Origin: Chitinophagaceae bacterium
Lineage (GTDB): Bacteria; Bacteroidota; Bacteroidia; Chitinophagales; Chitinophagaceae
Assembly (NCBI GenBank): GCA_023251285.1
Contig: JAHEZB010000155.1
Location: 1-6,033 of the forward strand
Direction: 5' to 3'
Length of the DNA: 6,033 nucleotides
Shown piece by piece: positions 1 through 6,017 of the stretch; the first letter of the stretch is position 1, and each line of letters opens with the position of its first letter. Position numbers and translations under genes: made by a program. Below the pieces are notes generated by a model. That model did not search any database and was not told the origin of the DNA. It saw only the letters and a program-made list of their open reading frames with translations.

Positions 1-1
1 A

Positions 2-2230
2 AGTGATTCCATCCGCTTCAACATGAAGAGCGGCAAAGGCCTTACAAAAAGTACTTATACCCAACAAGGAGAAATGTATGTGTATGGACAGGTTATAAAA
101 AAAGTAAGCCCCGATGTTTTTTATGCGCTGCGCGGAAGATTTACAACCTGTAATCTTGATACGCCACACTTTGCTTTTATCAGTAATAAAATAAAATTTA
201 TTAATAACAAAGTAGCGATTTCCGGCCCTGTGCATCCGGAGTTTGAAGGAGTTCCGATCCCGATCTATTTTCCTTTTGGAATTTATCCGTTGAACCAGGG
301 AAGGCATTCAGGATTTCTTTCTCCAAATTTTACGGTAAATGAACAGAAAGGCCTTGGGCTGGAAGGTATAGGATACTATAAAGTGATCAATGATTACTGG
401 GACGTAATCGTGCGAACGAATGTTTATTCTTATGGGGGCTGGTCGTTAAATTTTAATCCGCGGTATTCCAAAAAATACCATTACAGCGGCAATTTTGCTT
501 TTGATATTCAACATTACGATTTGAATTTTAAAGGAGATCCGGATTTTCAGAAAATGCGTTCCTATCACGTTACCTGGAGTCATAGCGCTGACACAAAATC
601 AAGGCCGGGCGTTACTTTTTCTGCGAATGTAAATGCCGGAAGCAGCAGTTATAACTCTACAGTTCCGAACGATCCAAATCTGAATTTTCAAAACCAAATG
701 CAATCTTCCATAGCCTATTCTAAAACCTGGCAGGGATCGCCTTTTAATCTGACGCTTGCGGCCAATCATGATCAGAACACCAATTTAAAACTTATCAATG
801 TTAGCCTGCCAACCTTAGGTTTTAATATGACGACGATCTATCCGTTCCGAAGAAAAGACGCGGTTGGTGATTTGAAATGGTATGAGAATATCGGAATCGG
901 CTATTCATTGAATGCGCAAAACCGGTTTTCTTTTTATGATACGGTAAAAAATAAAAGTATTCTCCAGCAAATCAAAGACACACTGCAATGGGGCGCGCAT
1001 CATTCGATACCGATCAGTTTGTCACTGCCGCAAATGGGCGTTTTTCAATTATCTCCTTCCGTTAGCTACGATGAAACCTGGTATCAAAGTAAAGTGACCC
1101 AAACATGGGACCGTACAAAAGATACACTCATCACCCATGTTCAAAAAGGACTTTATACAGCGAGACAAATGTCTTTTGGGCTTAGTGTTTCTACCAGGAT
1201 TTTTGGCATGTTTACATCCAAAAAGAAGGATGCGAAAATTATAGCCATCAGGCATGAAATGCGACCGACTTTCGGCCTGAGCTATCAGCCAAATTTCAAC
1301 AGAAATAATTATTATAAAGTTCAGACAGACACTTTCGGTCATGTTGATTATGTGCCTTATTTTCCGCAAGGAACTTATAATTTGTATGGACCATATACCA
1401 ACGGACGATTTGGCGGCTTCACGTTTGGCCTGGAAAATAATCTTTCTATGAAAGTCAGGAATAAGAAAGATACAGGGCAGAATGCAATAAAGAAAATTTC
1501 AATCCTCGATGCATTCAGTATCAATGGAAGTTATAATTTTTTCCCGATTGACTTCCGTAATTTTTCAAATATAAGTGCCGTAGCCTCTACCAATTTATTT
1601 AATAAGGTCAATTTTACAACAAGCGCCAGTTTTGATCCTTATGAAGTAAATGGGCAGGGTAGAGATACGAATATTCTGGTATGGAAAACAAAACCAATTT
1701 CACTTGGGCGAATGCAAAATGCCAATGTTTCTTTGTCAAGTTCATTTAAAGGAGGAAATAAAAAGACCGGAGAAGAAGCGGGCGTAAAACCAGGAGAAAA
1801 CCCTCCCATCGCAGGTTATACGCCGGATGAATATAATGCTGATATGGCTTATATCCGCAACAATCCGGGCGAATATGCTGATTTTAATATTCCCTGGTCC
1901 ATCAATCTTTCTTATTCGCTCGCCTATTCCAAACAATTTATTCAGCGAATCGGTTTTACAAATAACTTTTCTCAGAATCTCAATTTCAGCGGCACTTTAA
2001 ATATTACACCCAAATGGCAAATGGCGATCAACGGCTATTATAATGTGACGCTCGGACAATTAAATCCACTATCCATGTCCATATCCCGGGATCTTCATTG
2101 CTGGCAAATGTCCATTAATATAACCCCACTGGGGATTTATCGCTATTTCAGCATCAACATCAGTCCTAAATCTCCGCTTCTGCGCGATCTGAAAATCAAC
2201 AGGACGCGGTCTTTTTACAACGGGTTATAA
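2..2230 (+). CDS. lptD: LPS-assembly protein LptD, Bacteroidota type (5'-truncated by window edge)
   Basis: Outer-membrane beta-barrel of the Lpt bridge, which receives lipopolysaccharide from LptA and inserts it into the outer leaflet with LptE. The frame is open from base 2 and reads into the ATG at 23 without a stop. That ATG is therefore an internal methionine and the true start lies outside the window. Family members are usually about 850-900 residues, so I infer that roughly 100-160 residues are missing. Numbering from the Met at 23 (735 residues): the end of the N-terminal jellyroll is at 1-70 with the TTCNLD motif at 41-46; the OstA/LptD-like segment GVPIPIYFPFGIYPL is at 76-90; RHSGFLSP is at 94-101. 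The rest is alternating, aromatic-rich barrel strands, including IRHEMRPTFGLSY near 409-421. A charged, Gly/Pro-rich stretch at about 576-596 looks like a surface loop. The only cysteines are C43 and C693. The C-terminus is FYNGL, with no terminal aromatic residue. Stop is TAA. Confidence 0.9.
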   Translation, partial: SDSIRFNMKSGKGLTKSTYTQQGEMYVYGQVIKKVSPDVFYALRGRFTTCNLDTPHFAFISNKIKFINNKVAISGPVHPEFEGVPIPIYFPFGIYPLNQGRHSGFLSPNFTVNEQKGLGLEGIGYYKVINDYWDVIVRTNVYSYGGWSLNFNPRYSKKYHYSGNFAFDIQHYDLNFKGDPDFQKMRSYHVTWSHSADTKSRPGVTFSANVNAGSSSYNSTVPNDPNLNFQNQMQSSIAYSKTWQGSPFNLTLAANHDQNTNLKLINVSLPTLGFNMTTIYPFRRKDAVGDLKWYENIGIGYSLNAQNRFSFYDTVKNKSILQQIKDTLQWGAHHSIPISLSLPQMGVFQLSPSVSYDETWYQSKVTQTWDRTKDTLITHVQKGLYTARQMSFGLSVSTRIFGMFTSKKKDAKIIAIRHEMRPTFGLSYQPNFNRNNYYKVQTDTFGHVDYVPYFPQGTYNLYGPYTNGRFGGFTFGLENNLSMKVRNKKDTGQNAIKKISILDAFSINGSYNFFPIDFRNFSNISAVASTNLFNKVNFTTSASFDPYEVNGQGRDTNILVWKTKPISLGRMQNANVSLSSSFKGGNKKTGEEAGVKPGENPPIAGYTPDEYNADMAYIRNNPGEYADFNIPWSINLSYSLAYSKQFIQRIGFTNNFSQNLNFSGTLNITPKWQMAINGYYNVTLGQLNPLSMSISRDLHCWQMSINITPLGIYRYFSINISPKSPLLRDLKINRTRSFYNGL

Positions 2231-2480
2231 GTTTGTGTATGCTGAATGGCTTATTGTTGATTTTGTTGCAGGAAAATTTATTAAACAGCAACCAAAGAAA
2301 TAATACACATTCGTATTTCGTCACAATCTGTTATTCCAGTCTTTCTGAATGAAGTAATAAGATCTTTTAGGTGGAGATTCGCTTGCTACTAAGGTTTGTA
2401 AGCCTTTTAAAGAAACAGGAATTCAGATTATTTATTGCTTTACTGAATGATCAATTGTTCGATTCTATATTCCTACATTA
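2231..2480. other. Convergent intergenic spacer, no gene seen
   Basis: This AT-rich 250-base spacer lies between the lptD stop and the nifS stop, which face each other. I see no supported gene, tRNA or promoter here. The best hairpin is at 2391-2406: AAGGTT, loop TGTA, AGCCTT, a 6-bp stem with one G-U wobble on the plus strand, followed by TT then AA. It is about 160 bases past lptD and too weak to call a terminator. A second candidate is the inverted repeat ATTCAG (2421-2426) and CTGAAT (2443-2448) with a 16-base loop. The heptamer CTGAATG occurs three times, at 2242, 2345 and 2443. Bacteroidota often lack obvious intrinsic terminators, so the absence of a strong one is not informative. Confidence 0.6.
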
Positions 2481-3608
2481 TCAAATTAATCCCTTCAGCT
2501 TCTCTACTACCACATCCACCTCTTCTTTTGTATTGTATTTGCTGAAGGAAAACCGCACGGTGACCTGGTTGGGATCACTTGTGATGGCGCGGATAACGTG
2601 ACTTCCGGTTTCTACGCCGGAGGTACAGGCGCTTCCTCCGCTTGCGCAAATGTTATTGATATCAAGATTGAAAAGCAGCATTTCCGATTTTTCTGTTTTT
2701 GGAAATGCGACACTGAGAACGGTGTAAAGAGATTCGCCTTCGGGATCGCCATTGAAGTGAACCGCCGGAATATTTTTCAGCAAACTTTCCATCATATAAT
2801 TTCTCACTTCCCTGATATGCGCGCTTTCAGTTTCGATATTCGCAACCGCCAGTTCCAAAGCTTTTGCAAATCCTACTATCCCATAAATATTTTCAGTGCC
2901 GGCGCGCATTCCACGTTCCTGGCTGCCGCCATTTACGAAAGGATGAATTTTTATGTCCTCATTAATGTAGAGCATGCCGACTCCTTTTGGCCCGTGAAAT
3001 TTATGTCCAGCTGCATTAATAAAATGTACGGGAAGTTTCCTTAAATCTATCGGAAAATGTCCAACAGTCTGCACGGTATCGGCGTTATAAATTGCGTCGT
3101 ATTCTTTACAAAGTTCTCCTACCCTTTCCATATCGGTCATGGTGCCGATTTCGTTATTTCCGTGCATCAATGTAACCAGGCACTTTTCCTTACTTTCTTT
3201 TAATAATTTTTCCAGGTCATCATAATCGATCTGTCCACCTGGTAATACTTTTACATAAGATAATTTTACTCCACAATCTTTCGCCAGATGCTCTACACAA
3301 TGCAGCGTAGCATGATGTTCGAGCGGTGAGGTAATGATATGCTTACAGCCTAAATCACATACAGCAGCATTAATGGCAGTATTGGTACTTTCCGTTCCAC
3401 CACTCGTAAAAAAAATTTCCGCCGGATGTGCATTTAAAATTTTTGCTACAGATTTTCTCGCATTTTCAATCGCCATCCGCGTTTCCCTGCCATATGAATA
3501 AATAGAAGAAGGATTACCAAATTTTTCAGTAAAAAAAGGTTTCATCACTTCAAAAACTTCCGGATCTAACGGCGTGGTCGCTGCATTATCAAAATAAATT
3601 CTCTGCAC
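2481..3608 (-). CDS. nifS: Cysteine desulfurase, NifS/IscS family (class V aminotransferase fold)
   Basis: PLP-dependent cytosolic enzyme that converts L-cysteine to alanine and leaves a persulfide on its active-site cysteine, for Fe-S cluster assembly and thiolation of tRNA or cofactors. All key residues are visible in the 375-residue protein: DNAATTPLD at 7-15; SGGTEST at 69-75; H98 stacking on PLP; NNEIGT at 151-156; D177 and Q180 in NADTVQ; the Schiff-base lysine K203 in GHKFHGPKG; and the catalytic C328 in SGGSACTSG. Length is normal for the NifS subgroup. The start is GTG at 3608-3606: an in-frame TAA lies immediately upstream, and the next methionine would delete the conserved DNAATT segment, so this start is almost forced. 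There is no Shine-Dalgarno. Termination is a tandem TGA TAA. It follows glmM on the same strand after 68 bases and probably shares its transcript. No scaffold (iscU/sufU) or other Fe-S gene is in view, so IscS-like versus SufS-like partnering cannot be decided from context. Confidence 0.93.
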   Translation of the reverse strand: MQRIYFDNAATTPLDPEVFEVMKPFFTEKFGNPSSIYSYGRETRMAIENARKSVAKILNAHPAEIFFTSGGTESTNTAINAAVCDLGCKHIITSPLEHHATLHCVEHLAKDCGVKLSYVKVLPGGQIDYDDLEKLLKESKEKCLVTLMHGNNEIGTMTDMERVGELCKEYDAIYNADTVQTVGHFPIDLRKLPVHFINAAGHKFHGPKGVGMLYINEDIKIHPFVNGGSQERGMRAGTENIYGIVGFAKALELAVANIETESAHIREVRNYMMESLLKNIPAVHFNGDPEGESLYTVLSVAFPKTEKSEMLLFNLDINNICASGGSACTSGVETGSHVIRAITSDPNQVTVRFSFSKYNTKEEVDVVVEKLKGLI

Positions 3609-3613
3609 TTACC

Positions 3614-3692
3614 AAAGTATTAAATTATTAGATTATTAATTATTATTTTGAATTTTCACATCTTCACATTTTCACATTAACTCATTACCTCA
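3614..3692. repeat. Degenerate octamer tandem array spanning glmM 3' end and the glmM-nifS spacer
   Basis: The spacer reads as consecutive 8-bp units. On the plus strand, AAAGTATT (3614-3621), AAATTATT (3622-3629), AGATTATT (3630-3637) and AATTATTA (3638-3645) form an AT-only block. A 7-base unit, TTTTGAA, covers 3646-3652. Then TTTTCACA (3653-3660), TCTTCACA (3661-3668) and an exact second TTTTCACA (3669-3676) form the core. TTAACTCA (3677-3684) and TTACCTCA (3685-3692) continue the register into the end of glmM. On the transcribed strand the core units begin TGTGAA or TGAG. The array therefore includes the glmM stop codon and the codons for its last few residues. It is too short and degenerate for CRISPR and has no spacers. 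It resembles the short-period AT-rich intergenic repeats I recall from Bacteroidota genomes, but I cannot verify that here. Confidence 0.65.
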
Positions 3693-5059
3693 TGAATATC
3701 TTTCATGATCTTTTTGGCAATATTTTCGGCGGTTGTTTCAAAATTACTTTCAGAATAAATTCTCAGAATCGGCTCCGTATTGCTCGTTCTCAGGTGAACC
3801 CAATCATTACCAAATTCTATTTTCAATCCATCTTCTGTATTGATCGGATTGTTCTTGTATTTATCTTTTATTTTTTGAAAAATATCTTCCACATCCACAT
3901 TCTTTTCGAGGGTTATTTTATTTTTTGAAATAAAATAATCGGGATAATTGCTTCTGAATTGTTTGAGACTTTTATGCGAATGCGCAAAATGTGAAAGAAA
4001 CAAACCAATACCAATCAGCGCATCGCGGCCATAGTGAAAATCAGGAACAATGATGCCACCGTTGCCTTCACCACCAATTACCGCATCCACTTCTTTCATT
4101 TTGTTTACCACATTTACTTCACCGACCGGCGAGGGAAAATATTCTCCGCCATGCTTGTGGGTAATCTCTTTCAGCGATTTGGTAGATGACATATTACTCA
4201 CCGTATTTCCTTTTCTGTTCGACAAAACATAATCGGCTACAGCCACCAAAGTATATTCTTCACCAAACATGCTTCCATCTTCACAAACGAAGCAAAGCCT
4301 GTCCACATCAGGATCGACCGCTATTCCCAGGGAAGCTTTTTGTTTTACCACTTCACTGCTCAGAGCAGTTAAGTTTTTCGGAAGCGGTTCCGGATTATGC
4401 TCAAATTTTCCATTCACTTCATCATTGATCACAATCACTTCTTTTACTCCCAGAGCCTTTAATAAAGCAGGAATATATACAGCGCCGGAACTATTTATCG
4501 GATCCAGCACAATTTTAAACTTTGCTTTTTTGATTGCTTCCACATCCACCAGGTCGTAATTCAATACCGCTTCTATATGTTTTTGCAAATAAGATTCATC
4601 AGCGTGGTAAGTGCCGGTTTTATCAACAGCTACAAAATGGAATCGCTCTTTTTCAGCATAGGAAAGCACTTTTTCTCCTGCTTCTGCATTTAAGAATTCG
4701 CCGTTCTCATTCAGCAATTTCAACGCGTTCCATTCTTTTGGATTGTGGCTTGCGGTAAGAATAATACCACCGGCAGCGCCTTCTTCCTTCACCGCAATTT
4801 CTACAGTTGGAGTAGTAGTTAATCCGAGGTCAATAACATCAAAGCCGCATGCCATCAGCGTATTGGCACAAAGGGCGCTTACCATTTTTCCGCTGATCCT
4901 TCCATCGCGACCAATTACAATCGTTTTGTTTTTTGAATCTTCACTCAGGGAAGTTGCGAAAGCAGCGGTAAATTTTACAATATCTAAAGGTGTCAGATTT
5001 TCTCCCGGATTTCCACCTATGGTTCCTCTTATTCCGGAAATACTTTTTATCAGTGCCAA
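3677..5059 (-). CDS. glmM: Phosphoglucosamine mutase (alpha-D-phosphohexomutase family)
   Basis: Cytosolic enzyme expected to interconvert glucosamine-6-phosphate and glucosamine-1-phosphate, feeding UDP-GlcNAc for peptidoglycan and lipid A. The 460-residue protein has the four-domain family layout: N-terminal SISGIRGTIGG at 6-16; phospho-acceptor S104 in TASHNPKEWNALK at 102-114; metal loop DPDVDR at 249-254; sugar-recognition loop GGEGNGG at 329-335; and phosphate-binding loop RTSNTEP at 424-430. Length is close to the 445-residue E. coli GlmM. GGEGNGG and RTSNTEP differ from the classical bacterial GlmM versions and resemble the archaeal-type GlmM and phosphomannomutase branch, so phosphomannomutase or phosphoglucomutase activity is the main alternative. 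The start is TTG at 5059-5057, chosen because it aligns with the family N-terminus, no in-frame ATG or GTG lies upstream near it, and a promoter -7 box lies 20 bases upstream. It is divergent from the methyltransferase gene and likely co-transcribed with nifS downstream. The stop codon lies inside an octamer repeat array. Confidence 0.9.
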   Translation of the reverse strand: MALIKSISGIRGTIGGNPGENLTPLDIVKFTAAFATSLSEDSKNKTIVIGRDGRISGKMVSALCANTLMACGFDVIDLGLTTTPTVEIAVKEEGAAGGIILTASHNPKEWNALKLLNENGEFLNAEAGEKVLSYAEKERFHFVAVDKTGTYHADESYLQKHIEAVLNYDLVDVEAIKKAKFKIVLDPINSSGAVYIPALLKALGVKEVIVINDEVNGKFEHNPEPLPKNLTALSSEVVKQKASLGIAVDPDVDRLCFVCEDGSMFGEEYTLVAVADYVLSNRKGNTVSNMSSTKSLKEITHKHGGEYFPSPVGEVNVVNKMKEVDAVIGGEGNGGIIVPDFHYGRDALIGIGLFLSHFAHSHKSLKQFRSNYPDYFISKNKITLEKNVDVEDIFQKIKDKYKNNPINTEDGLKIEFGNDWVHLRTSNTEPILRIYSESNFETTAENIAKKIMKDIHEVMS

Positions 5060-5079
5060 CGTAATTATTTTATTGGATG

Positions 5080-5110
5080 CAAATTTAACTGATTTATTTA
5101 ATTGGCTAAA
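5080..5110 (-). promoter_or_regulatory. Predicted Bacteroidota-type promoter of glmM (-nifS)
   Basis: On the minus strand, TAAATTTG (5087-5080) is a perfect match to the Bacteroidota -7 consensus TAnnTTTG. Exactly 19 bases upstream is TTTA (5110-5107), three of four matches to the -33 box TTTG. Nineteen bases is the usual spacing for this sigma factor. Transcription would be expected to start near 5073-5075, leaving a leader of about 15 bases before the TTG start codon. This supports the TTG start. The -33 tetramer sits at the centre of the inverted repeat at 5100-5119. Box positions are seen in the sequence; promoter activity and start point are inferred. Confidence 0.55.
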
Positions 5111-5119
5111 GAGCCAATT
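5100..5119. repeat. Perfect 8-bp inverted repeat with 4-base centre, possible operator
   Basis: AATTGGCT (5100-5107), centre AAAG (5108-5111), AGCCAATT (5112-5119). All eight pairs match and the symmetry stops at both ends. It lies upstream of the predicted transcription starts on both strands, so neither gene's mRNA is expected to contain it. A DNA-level role such as a regulator site is therefore more likely than an RNA hairpin. Its centre is about 35 bases upstream of the predicted glmM start point, covering the -33 box. The regulator, if any, is unknown. Confidence 0.5.
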
Positions 5120-5127
5120 TGCAAATT
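5116..5127. repeat. 12-bp perfect palindrome AATTTGCAAATT
   Basis: AATTTGCAAATT equals its own reverse complement. Its left four bases overlap the right arm of the inverted repeat at 5100-5119. The heptamer GCAAATT in it (5121-5127) recurs at 5079-5085, where it overlaps the glmM -7 box. The two copies start 42 bases apart, close to four helical turns. AT-rich palindromes arise easily by chance, so function is uncertain. Confidence 0.35.
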
Positions 5128-5130
5128 CTC

Positions 5131-5184
5131 TTCTAAAACTTTCAATACGCTACACCCTCTAAACCTTCTAAGCATTTCTAAAAC
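5131..5184. repeat. Degenerate 9-bp repeat array upstream of the methyltransferase gene
   Basis: Successive units end in AC or GC: TTCTAAAAC (5131-5139), TTTCAATAC (5140-5148), a 7-base GCTACAC (5149-5155), CCTCTAAAC (5156-5164), CTTCTAAGC (5165-5173) and an 11-base final unit (5174-5184) that again contains TTTCTAAAAC. The rough consensus is YYTCTAAAC. The array fills most of the space between the palindromes and the predicted -7 box of the methyltransferase gene. The units vary in length and sequence, so this is a visual call rather than a measured periodicity. Confidence 0.4.
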
Positions 5185-5193
5185 ATTCCCTTT

Positions 5194-5201
5194 TACCTTT
5201 G
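5194..5201 (+). promoter_or_regulatory. Predicted -7 box for the methyltransferase gene
   Basis: TACCTTTG is a perfect match to the Bacteroidota -7 consensus TAnnTTTG. It ends 17 bases before the ATG at 5219, so transcription would begin near 5207 and give a leader of about 12 bases without a Shine-Dalgarno. No good TTTG-like -33 box is present at 16-21 bases upstream; the nearest is TTTC at 5175-5178, at a 15-base spacing. The promoter may be weak, or may depend on another factor. The box position argues against translation from any upstream in-frame ATG. Confidence 0.45.
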
Positions 5202-5218
5202 TCCAAACAACTACCGAT

Positions 5219-5974
5219 ATGACGGAAACTCACTCATGGTTTAAAGATTGGTTCAATTCGCCTTATTATTATTTGTTGTATTATAAAAGAGATAAAAAAG
5301 AAGCTGCTGATTTTATTAATAAATTAATTGATTATTTAAAACCACCGCCACATTCGTATATGTTGGATATTGGCTGTGGAAGAGGCCGTCATTCAGTGCA
5401 GCTTGCCTCCAAAGATTTTGACGTAACCGGCATCGACATTTCTGAAGAATCCATCAAAAGAGCCAAACAAAAAGAGACGCCAAATCTGCATTTTTATTTG
5501 CATGATATGCGCCTGCCTTTTTGGATCAATTATTTTGATTATGCCTTTAATTTTTTTACCAGCTTTGGATATTTCAGAACAAGAAGGGAACATGATAACG
5601 CAATCAGAACGGTATCACAATCGCTGAAACCGCACGGCATTTTTGTAATAGATTATTTGAATGTTCATTACGCAGAAGATCATTTGATTCACCAATCAGA
5701 AATACAAATTGATGGGGTAACTTTTTACATTACCAAATGGTTTGATGAAACTCATTTTTTTAAAAAGATCATCGTGGAAGATGAGGATTTACCAGCGCCA
5801 TTGGAGTATGTTGAAAAGGTAGCAAAATTTTCTCCCGGCGATTTTACCGATATGCTTTCTTACCAGCAAATGCAGGTGCAGGAAGTGTTTGGCGATTATA
5901 ATTTCAACCATTATGATGTAAAAAGATCACCGAGGATGATTATTATAGCCAAAAAACTTTTGTATGAGCGTTAG
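5219..5974 (+). CDS. Class I SAM-dependent methyltransferase, substrate unknown
   Basis: Predicted soluble 251-residue Rossmann-fold methyltransferase; no signal peptide or membrane segment is seen. Motif I is MLDIGCGRGRH (48-58), binding SAM. The acidic ribose-binding residue is D73 in TGIDIS. HDMRLPF (95-101) fits the adenine-contacting loop, and FDYAFNFFTSFGYF (106-119) fits motif IV. LKPHGIFVIDYLN (136-148) is the typical post-motif strand. The N-terminus WFKDWFNSPYYYLLYYKRDKKEA (residues 7 to 29) is aromatic-rich. I recognise this layout from a conserved but uncharacterised Bacteroidota family; a small-molecule substrate is possible but not shown. The start at ATG 5219 fits that N-terminus and a -7 box 17 bases upstream. 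The same frame is open back to an ATG at 5102, but those 39 extra codons run through repeats and the promoter and look non-coding. Stop is TAG. It is divergent from glmM and apparently transcribed alone. Confidence 0.87.
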   Translation: MTETHSWFKDWFNSPYYYLLYYKRDKKEAADFINKLIDYLKPPPHSYMLDIGCGRGRHSVQLASKDFDVTGIDISEESIKRAKQKETPNLHFYLHDMRLPFWINYFDYAFNFFTSFGYFRTRREHDNAIRTVSQSLKPHGIFVIDYLNVHYAEDHLIHQSEIQIDGVTFYITKWFDETHFFKKIIVEDEDLPAPLEYVEKVAKFSPGDFTDMLSYQQMQVQEVFGDYNFNHYDVKRSPRMIIIAKKLLYER

Positions 5975-5987
5975 GCTTTGAACCAGG

Positions 5988-6017
5988 CAAATAAGAAAAG
6001 GGATTATTTGTTTATTT
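5988..6017 (+). terminator. Weak AT-rich hairpin with T-rich tail after the methyltransferase gene
   Basis: CAAATAA (5988-5994) pairs with TTATTTG (6004-6010) around a 9-base loop. A possible G-T pair (5987 with 6011) extends it to 8 bp. It is followed by TTTATTT. Position, 13 bases after the TAG stop, and the T-rich tail fit an intrinsic terminator. The stem is nearly all A-T and would be unstable, so this is tentative. The remaining bases to the window end (6018-6033) show no recognisable gene. Confidence 0.3.

Noticed and set aside
1049..1369. Open minus-strand reading frame of 106 codons inside lptD
   Set aside because: Antisense shadow of a well-supported beta-barrel coding region, with no start signal or motif.
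2265..2292. Hairpin GTTGC/GCAAC as an lptD terminator
   Set aside because: Only 5 bp of stem around an 18-base loop, and no T-run follows.
2371..2601. Possible small gene starting at GTG 2371 in the spacer
   Set aside because: Its second half is antisense to the nifS 3' end, the first half has no family features, and no promoter or ribosome site precedes it.
2598..3044. Open plus-strand reading frame of 148 codons
   Set aside because: It lies wholly antisense inside the nifS gene, whose conserved motifs are intact, and its translation has no family features.
3613..3619. Possible separate nifS promoter: TACTTTG on the minus strand just before the GTG
   Set aside because: It is one base short of TAnnTTTG, and a start point 5-7 bases on would fall in or next to the start codon. 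It is better explained as a unit of the octamer array.
3614..3692. CRISPR array
   Set aside because: Units are 8 bp, contiguous and without spacers, and no cas gene is near.
4743..5162. Open plus-strand reading frame of 139 codons across the glmM 5' end
   Set aside because: Mostly antisense to glmM, it then runs into promoter DNA and has no recognisable domain.
5102..5218. Upstream in-frame extension of the methyltransferase gene to an ATG at 5102
   Set aside because: The extension runs through the inverted repeat, the palindrome, the nonamer array and a perfect -7 box. The family-like N-terminus begins at the ATG at 5219.
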